54,517 nt of DNA. Origin: Akkermansia muciniphila (GTDB lineage Bacteria; Verrucomicrobiota; Verrucomicrobiia; Limisphaerales; UBA9464). A program made the position numbers and the translations under genes. This document shows, one piece after another, positions 49,968 to 54,517 of the stretch. The notes under the pieces are model-generated. The model was not told where the DNA came from, did no database searches, and saw nothing but the letters and a program-made list of their open reading frames with translations. Each line of letters opens with the position of its first letter. The first letter of the stretch is position 1. The stretch is taken from positions 1 to 54,517 of the forward strand of contig CAMAUY010000027.1 of the NCBI GenBank assembly GCA_945861565.1, read 5' to 3'.

Positions 49968-52868
49968 ATGGGAACGATCTCCATCCGGATGAGGGTGTCG
50001 CGATCTCGCATCCTGGCGGTAATCCTACTTGCCTGGTTGGTGGGCATGGATGCGACCGCGCAGGAAGCAGGAAATGTGGCGGGCGTAGTTGTTAGCACCT
50101 GGGATGGCTCACCGATGGCGGGCGCTGCGATTAGCGTGCGGGGCACCACGCTCGGGACCCAATCCGATTCAGCGGGCCGATTCCTACTGAACGGCGTTCC
50201 GACCGGCGTCCAGACAGTGCGAATCTCCAAGTCTGGATTCGCCTCGGCTACGGTAACCGATGTCCGCGTGTTGTCTGGCGAAACGACCACAGTGAATGGA
50301 AATCTGCGTCCCGAATTCTATGAGATGGATGAGTACGAGGTGACCGCCGAGGAATTCACCAAACAAACCGAACAGATCCTGTTCGAGCGGCAAAATTCAT
50401 CATCCATGATGGAGGCGCTCGGCTCGGATTTTCTCTCCCGGGTGGGTGCAGGCAATGCGGCGGAGTCCATTTCCAAAATCTCGGGCGCGACGATTGTGGA
50501 TGGCAAGTCCGCCGTCATCCGCGGCTTGAATGACCGCTACATCACCACAACGCTGAACGGCGCCAGCGTCCCATCCGCCGACCCCTATCGGCAATCCGCC
50601 TCGCTCGACCTGTTCCCGTCGCAAGTGATCGACCGTGTGGTGGTAGCCAAGACCTTCACACCCGATCAACCAGGCACTTATACGGGAGGCGGCATAGACA
50701 TCGTCACGAAATCGTTCCCGGAAAAGCCGTTTTTCTCGCTGTCGCTGGGGGGTGCTTACAATCCGCAGGTAAATCTTAACGACAACTTTCTTACCTACGA
50801 AGGCGGCGATCTGGACTGGGCGGCGATGGATGACGGAGGGCGTGCCCTGCCGAACACAGTCAGCCAGCAAGCACCGATCGGACAACCGCTGCCGACACCC
50901 CTCGTTGGCAATCTCCCGACGAATTCGCCCGTTTTCAGGCAAAGGGTCGCGAGTCAGCTTCGCCTCGATGAGGTAACGCAGGCGCTGGGCACCACGGACT
51001 TTGCTCCCAAACGCGAGGCTCCCCCGTTGAATCATAACCTGTCTGCAGCGGGTGGCAGCTCGGCGCCCGTATTCGACGGATTGTTGGGGTACTTCGCGGG
51101 CGTGAGCTACAAGCACGAATACGCCTCCTACGAAGAGGGAGTCGCCCGGCGCTACCAAAGCGGGACCGAGGTCAAGAACAACTATCGGGACGCCCGATCC
51201 CTGAGCACCGTGAATTGGTCGGGAATGGTGAATCTAGCCTACAAACCCATCGAGAATCACGAACTGGGTTACACGTTCTTCTACAACCAAAATGCCGTCG
51301 ATGACGCCCGGATCCAGGATCAGGGCGTTGACGCAAACAACAACACGGGAGGAGAATTTCGGAAGTTTAATCTGTACTGGATCGAGCGCAACCTGATGAC
51401 CCATCAGATGAAAGGGGAACATCAACTTCCGAACTTGGGTGACCTTCAGTTCAACTGGCTCGTCGGATTGGCGCAGACCACCCAGGACGAACCGGACGCG
51501 CGCTTCTTCAATGACAACAATTCGGGCAGTGGATTCGAAACCGGAGGAGTGAACTCAAATCCGAGAGACCCCACGCGGTACTTCCGTGCTCTTGATGAAA
51601 ACAATCTAAACCCCAAATTGGATTGGATCCTTCCGTTCTCCAATTGGACCCCCGATGAAGGGCGGGTCAAGTGGGGCGTCTTCGACAGTTCCTCGGATCG
51701 CACCTTCACCGAGCGACAATTTTATTACCCGGGACGTGACGGGTATCAGAATGATCCCAATCTGTTTCTCACCCCGGAAAATCTGGGTTTGCTCTCGATT
51801 TCGACCAACGCCCGCAGCATTCGGTTTAACTGGGGTGACTACGTCCAGGTTTTTGACAGCCTCTACACCGGCGATCGCACGGTGCAGGCGGCATATCTCA
51901 TGGCGGAGATTCCCTTGGTCAAGAATCTCCAACTGACGGGCGGGGCGCGCTATGAAGCATCGGACATCTCCGTGTATTCCATCAGCTATTTGGATAGTAG
52001 CATCACAGGCAAAAAAACGAATGATTCGACGCTGAACCAGGTCGACGTGTTGCCGAGTATTGGCCTCACGTATACGGTGATCACTAATATGAATGTCCGG
52101 CTAAACTACAGCCAGACGGTCGCCCGCCCAAGCTTTCGTGAGCTGGCTGCCTACTACAGCTACGATCCGATCGTCAATGATTTCGTTGAGGGAAATCCCC
52201 TCTTGAAGATGTCCGCGATCGAAAATTTCGATGCGCGTTGGGAATGGTTCTTCCGGCCGGGCGAATTGGTCAGTGCCAGTCTATTTTACAAGAAACTGCA
52301 GGATGCGATTGAACGAGGCAACGTAAAACAGGAGGGCGATGTCATTACATTTTTCAACAATGACGCGATTCTGTACGGCGTTGAGTTCGAAGGCAGGAAG
52401 AGCTTGGGCTTTATGGGATCCCCCCTGGCTCCATTCAGTGTCGGGGGAAACTTGGCCCTGGTTACATCCGAGGTAAAATTGACGACGAACGAATACAATG
52501 TGAAGAAAATGTTCCTGCCCGACACGGAACCCACACGCCCGCTTTATGATCAATCTCCATACATCATAAATTTTGATGTCAACTATACTAACGAGCGGCT
52601 CGGGACAACCGCTGCAATAATATATAACGTCGCGGGACCCCGCATTACCCTCACCAAGTTGAACACCGACGATGTTTATGAACAACCGACACCCGTTCTG
52701 GATTTCGTTCTCTCGCAAAAAATTGGATCTCATCTGACAATGAGGTTCGCATTTAAGAATCTTCTCGACCCCACTTTCGAGCGCACTTATGGGAAGAATA
52801 CCTCCCTGCTGTACTCATCCTATTCCAGGGGGCGCAGTTTCGGAGTGACATTGAATTACGATTTCTAG
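49968..52868 (+). CDS. TonB-dependent outer-membrane receptor with N-terminal carboxypeptidase-like domain
   Basis: About 966 aa from the ATG at 49968 (49989 also possible); the signal peptide is SRSRILAVILLAWLVGMDAT. Next is a CarboxypepD_reg-like domain (GNVAGVVVSTWDGSPMAGAA, LLNGVPTGVQTVRISKSGF, residues ~30-110). YEMDEYEVTAEE may be the TonB-box region. The plug follows (ISKISGATIVDGKSAVIRGL, DRYITTTLNGASVPSADPYR, DLFPSQVIDRVVVAKTF) and then a ~750-residue beta-barrel ending in the terminal aromatic motif FGVTLNYDF. The substrate is unknown; this type takes up glycans or large metal complexes. It lies 25 bp behind the TPR gene, so it is part of the energising operon. Confidence 0.92.
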   Translation: MGTISIRMRVSRSRILAVILLAWLVGMDATAQEAGNVAGVVVSTWDGSPMAGAAISVRGTTLGTQSDSAGRFLLNGVPTGVQTVRISKSGFASATVTDVRVLSGETTTVNGNLRPEFYEMDEYEVTAEEFTKQTEQILFERQNSSSMMEALGSDFLSRVGAGNAAESISKISGATIVDGKSAVIRGLNDRYITTTLNGASVPSADPYRQSASLDLFPSQVIDRVVVAKTFTPDQPGTYTGGGIDIVTKSFPEKPFFSLSLGGAYNPQVNLNDNFLTYEGGDLDWAAMDDGGRALPNTVSQQAPIGQPLPTPLVGNLPTNSPVFRQRVASQLRLDEVTQALGTTDFAPKREAPPLNHNLSAAGGSSAPVFDGLLGYFAGVSYKHEYASYEEGVARRYQSGTEVKNNYRDARSLSTVNWSGMVNLAYKPIENHELGYTFFYNQNAVDDARIQDQGVDANNNTGGEFRKFNLYWIERNLMTHQMKGEHQLPNLGDLQFNWLVGLAQTTQDEPDARFFNDNNSGSGFETGGVNSNPRDPTRYFRALDENNLNPKLDWILPFSNWTPDEGRVKWGVFDSSSDRTFTERQFYYPGRDGYQNDPNLFLTPENLGLLSISTNARSIRFNWGDYVQVFDSLYTGDRTVQAAYLMAEIPLVKNLQLTGGARYEASDISVYSISYLDSSITGKKTNDSTLNQVDVLPSIGLTYTVITNMNVRLNYSQTVARPSFRELAAYYSYDPIVNDFVEGNPLLKMSAIENFDARWEWFFRPGELVSASLFYKKLQDAIERGNVKQEGDVITFFNNDAILYGVEFEGRKSLGFMGSPLAPFSVGGNLALVTSEVKLTTNEYNVKKMFLPDTEPTRPLYDQSPYIINFDVNYTNERLGTTAAIIYNVAGPRITLTKLNTDDVYEQPTPVLDFVLSQKIGSHLTMRFAFKNLLDPTFERTYGKNTSLLYSSYSRGRSFGVTLNYDF

Positions 52869-52871
52869 TCC

Positions 52872-53825
52872 ATGAAAGGTCCCCTCATTTGCAGTCTCCT
52901 GGTGTTCGGCTGTCTCCGCGCCGCGGAGGGAGAGTTGGATCGACGGCTGAATCTCGGAGCAACTGAAATCCCGCGAGACTTCGTTGTGTTGCCGAACGCG
53001 ACCAATGCCGTTCAATTTCGCCTGTTCACAAACGCGGCATCGGAAGCTCGTCATTTGTTCAATACGTTTGAGATCGAAGCGCATGGTGAGATCTTGATTG
53101 GGAGCCCGGGAGGAGAGCCCTTGCGGCGCTCGCTGAGGCAATCCCTGGCGGGTGGAGAGCTTCATAATATTCTGGTCAATGGAAAAGGACCGGAGTTGGC
53201 CAACAGCAACGGCCTGGTAGTTGTGGAGAAGGCCTCTGCCCCGGGCTGGAGTTATATCGGTCTGGACGGCAGCCTTGCTTATCGGGGGCTGTTAAAGCAA
53301 TTCACGCGGGCTATCCTGCATGTCGAGCCGGACCTGTTTATCATTCGGGATCACCTGGTTGCGGGATCTCCCTCCTCCTTTCAGATGCGGATGCACCCCC
53401 CTTCGGCCACACGGGTGGATGCCATCTGGAGAGACCTGCGGTTGGAGCTTCCGAGGGCGGGCCTGAGAGTTCACGCACCAGCGATTCAAAAGCAGCCGCG
53501 CCATTGGGAGCGGATTGATTCTCTGGCCGATGGAATTTTGGAAAATACGGTGACCGTGCAGCTGGGTGCAACCAACGCCTTGGGTGAAGTCAACCTATTG
53601 ACAGTCTTTGCCACCCATCGAGCCGGTGAAACGAGGGAGCTGGCCTTCAGACTGCTGGAAGGTAACAATGCAATCGGTGCGCGCATTCACCGGGAGGGCC
53701 TTCCGACGCTCATCGCATTCAGAACGGGTCCTGCCGACCAAACGGCAAGCCTCACTGGATTTGAGTTTGGAGGCCCGGTTGGAGTCTCCATTTTCACTCC
53801 AAAGAAGCGTCCCTCGGCCAAGTAG
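52872..53825 (+). CDS. Secreted protein resembling the heparinase II/III C-terminal beta-sandwich
   Basis: 317 aa; a leader (MKGPLICSLLVFGCLRAAEG) suggests export. The pattern HNILVNGKGPE, APGWSYIGLDGSLAYRG, RAILHVEPDLFIIRDHLVAG, FQMRMHPPS resembles the beta-sandwich domain that follows the catalytic toroid in heparinase II/III-type lyases, with HN and RxVLFVxPxxxxVxDxL signature positions. No alpha/alpha toroid or lyase Tyr/His set is present in the protein, so it is a stand-alone binding or accessory domain. It starts 3 bp after the receptor stop, so it should be translated together with the receptor. Assignment is by eye and moderate. Confidence 0.6.
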   Translation: MKGPLICSLLVFGCLRAAEGELDRRLNLGATEIPRDFVVLPNATNAVQFRLFTNAASEARHLFNTFEIEAHGEILIGSPGGEPLRRSLRQSLAGGELHNILVNGKGPELANSNGLVVVEKASAPGWSYIGLDGSLAYRGLLKQFTRAILHVEPDLFIIRDHLVAGSPSSFQMRMHPPSATRVDAIWRDLRLELPRAGLRVHAPAIQKQPRHWERIDSLADGILENTVTVQLGATNALGEVNLLTVFATHRAGETRELAFRLLEGNNAIGARIHREGLPTLIAFRTGPADQTASLTGFEFGGPVGVSIFTPKKRPSAK

Positions 53826-53954
53826 CGCCGGCGGCCACCGGTGCACGGATTGGCGCCGAATTCACCCCATTGTCACCCAGCCGGCGCGCGACTGTCATTC
53901 AAGGCTGCTCAAGTAGCCAGGTAGTCGTTGATAAATGTCAACTTTGAAAAACTT

Positions 53955-54517
53955 ATGATTAGTTATCTGAAATCGAAATTAATTCCCGGACTGATCTGCG
54001 CGGGGCTCCTTGCTTCGCTCAGGGGAGAGGCGGACACGGTGGAGGTTTCCGGCAACCTCACCGGCAATGTGACCTGGAGCAATTCGAATGAGTACTTCCT
54101 GAACGGGTTTGTTTACGTTCTGGCCAATAGCGTGTTGACCATTGAACCGGGCACGGTCATTCGTGGCAAGGCGGGTACAGGACTTGCCTCCTCGGTGCTC
54201 TTCATCACCCGGGGTGCCAAGATTTTCGCCAACGGCACCCGAGCCAAGCCCATTATCTTCTGCTCGGAGTCGGATGATTTGACGGACCCCAGTGACATCC
54301 CATTGTGGCAGCGCGGGCTGTGGGGCGGCGTCGTGATCTTTGGAAACTCCGTGTTGAACACGGCCAGCGATGTCACGGGCAATGCGGCGTCGCCCAAGTA
54401 TGACTTGTTCGAGGGTCTGCCCGATGCCTCGGTGGGCGGCCAACCCCTTAACCGGTATGGCGGCAATGATGAAAACGATAACTCCGGTGTGTTCCGCTAT
54501 GTCTCGATCCGGAATTG
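53955..54517 (+). CDS. Large secreted beta-helix-type surface protein (5' part)
   Basis: 187 codons are visible; the rest runs off the right edge. A signal peptide (MISYLKSKLIPGLICAGLLA) is followed by sequence typical of an exported family of repeated beta-strand proteins: FVYVLANSVLTIEPGTVIRG, LFITRGAKIFANGTRAKPII, FCSESDDLTDP, RGLWGGVVIFGNSVLNTASD, ASPKYDLFEGLPD. The family often occurs next to TonB-dependent receptors in Bacteroidetes and proteobacteria; its function is unknown. The 129-bp gap in front has no gene but does contain a small dyad (GTTGATAAATGTCAAC, 53929-53944) close to the start, which could be a regulatory site. Confidence 0.75.
   Translation, partial: MISYLKSKLIPGLICAGLLASLRGEADTVEVSGNLTGNVTWSNSNEYFLNGFVYVLANSVLTIEPGTVIRGKAGTGLASSVLFITRGAKIFANGTRAKPIIFCSESDDLTDPSDIPLWQRGLWGGVVIFGNSVLNTASDVTGNAASPKYDLFEGLPDASVGGQPLNRYGGNDENDNSGVFRYVSIRN

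Overview
The window reads as chromosome of a Verrucomicrobia-type bacterium (PVC superphylum), probably from the Pedosphaera/Limisphaerales side. The evidence is indirect: paired DUF1549/DUF1553 and DUF1501 proteins, TAT-exported Gfo/Idh/MocA oxidoreductases, H-X9-DG-like prepilins with the [18 protein letters not shown] leader, secreted beta-propeller and beta-helix proteins, a RAYT-type transposase, and GC-rich multi-hairpin intergenic repeats. I see no rRNA, tRNA or CRISPR array.

Layout. 1-19 kb is an accessory catabolic and surface region. It holds a partial secreted glycosidase-like propeller, a secreted LVIVD-repeat protein, a tight block of aminotransferase, sugar-acid dehydratase, MFS transporter and ceramidase-like hydrolase (3.3-8.7 kb), a secreted sialidase-like protein, and a same-strand series: CBM9-like/PKD protein, DUF1549/DUF1553, DUF1501, TAT oxidoreductase and HEAT-repeat protein. 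About 19-24.6 kb is a decay belt. Around an intact MFS gene and a GT4 glycosyltransferase lie remnants of a beta-helix protein, a DUF1553-DUF1501 pair, a RAYT transposase and an ISL3 transposase. Smaller fossils sit at 10.55-10.84 kb (Gly-rich surface protein) and 15.65-15.72 kb (IS200-type TnpA start).

24.7-44 kb is mostly housekeeping: hrpA, an intact RAYT gene next to a 29-bp tandem repeat, a Dus tRNA-dihydrouridine synthase overlapping an MBL-fold exonuclease-like gene, two tandem prepilin paralogues, a His-rich exported protein, acpP-fabF, purM with a small membrane protein, a Ycf46-like AAA ATPase, a PhyH dioxygenase, an RlmI-like methyltransferase, a Nudix hydrolase, a Lon-N-domain protein and a DUF1844 protein.

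44.4-54.5 kb is the most system-like part. It is a near-continuous same-strand run of a DUF3450 coiled-coil protein, a TtpC-like long ExbB, ExbB, ExbD, TonB, a TPR protein, a large TonB-dependent receptor, a secreted protein resembling a heparinase II/III C-terminal beta-sandwich, and the start of a large secreted beta-helix-type protein. It looks like a dedicated energised outer-membrane uptake machine encoded with its own receptor and surface partners. The energising core matches the known TonB2/TtpC gene order of gammaproteobacteria; the coupling to this receptor and its partners is what is unusual.

Non-coding structure includes a 480-bp interval bounded by 19-bp perfect inverted repeats (1387-1866) and filled with hairpins, a second hairpin cluster at 8.8-9.0 kb sharing a 43-bp block with 41.03-41.07 kb in opposite orientation, and a clear intrinsic terminator between acpP and fabF. 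All assignments come from reading the sequence; no database search was run.
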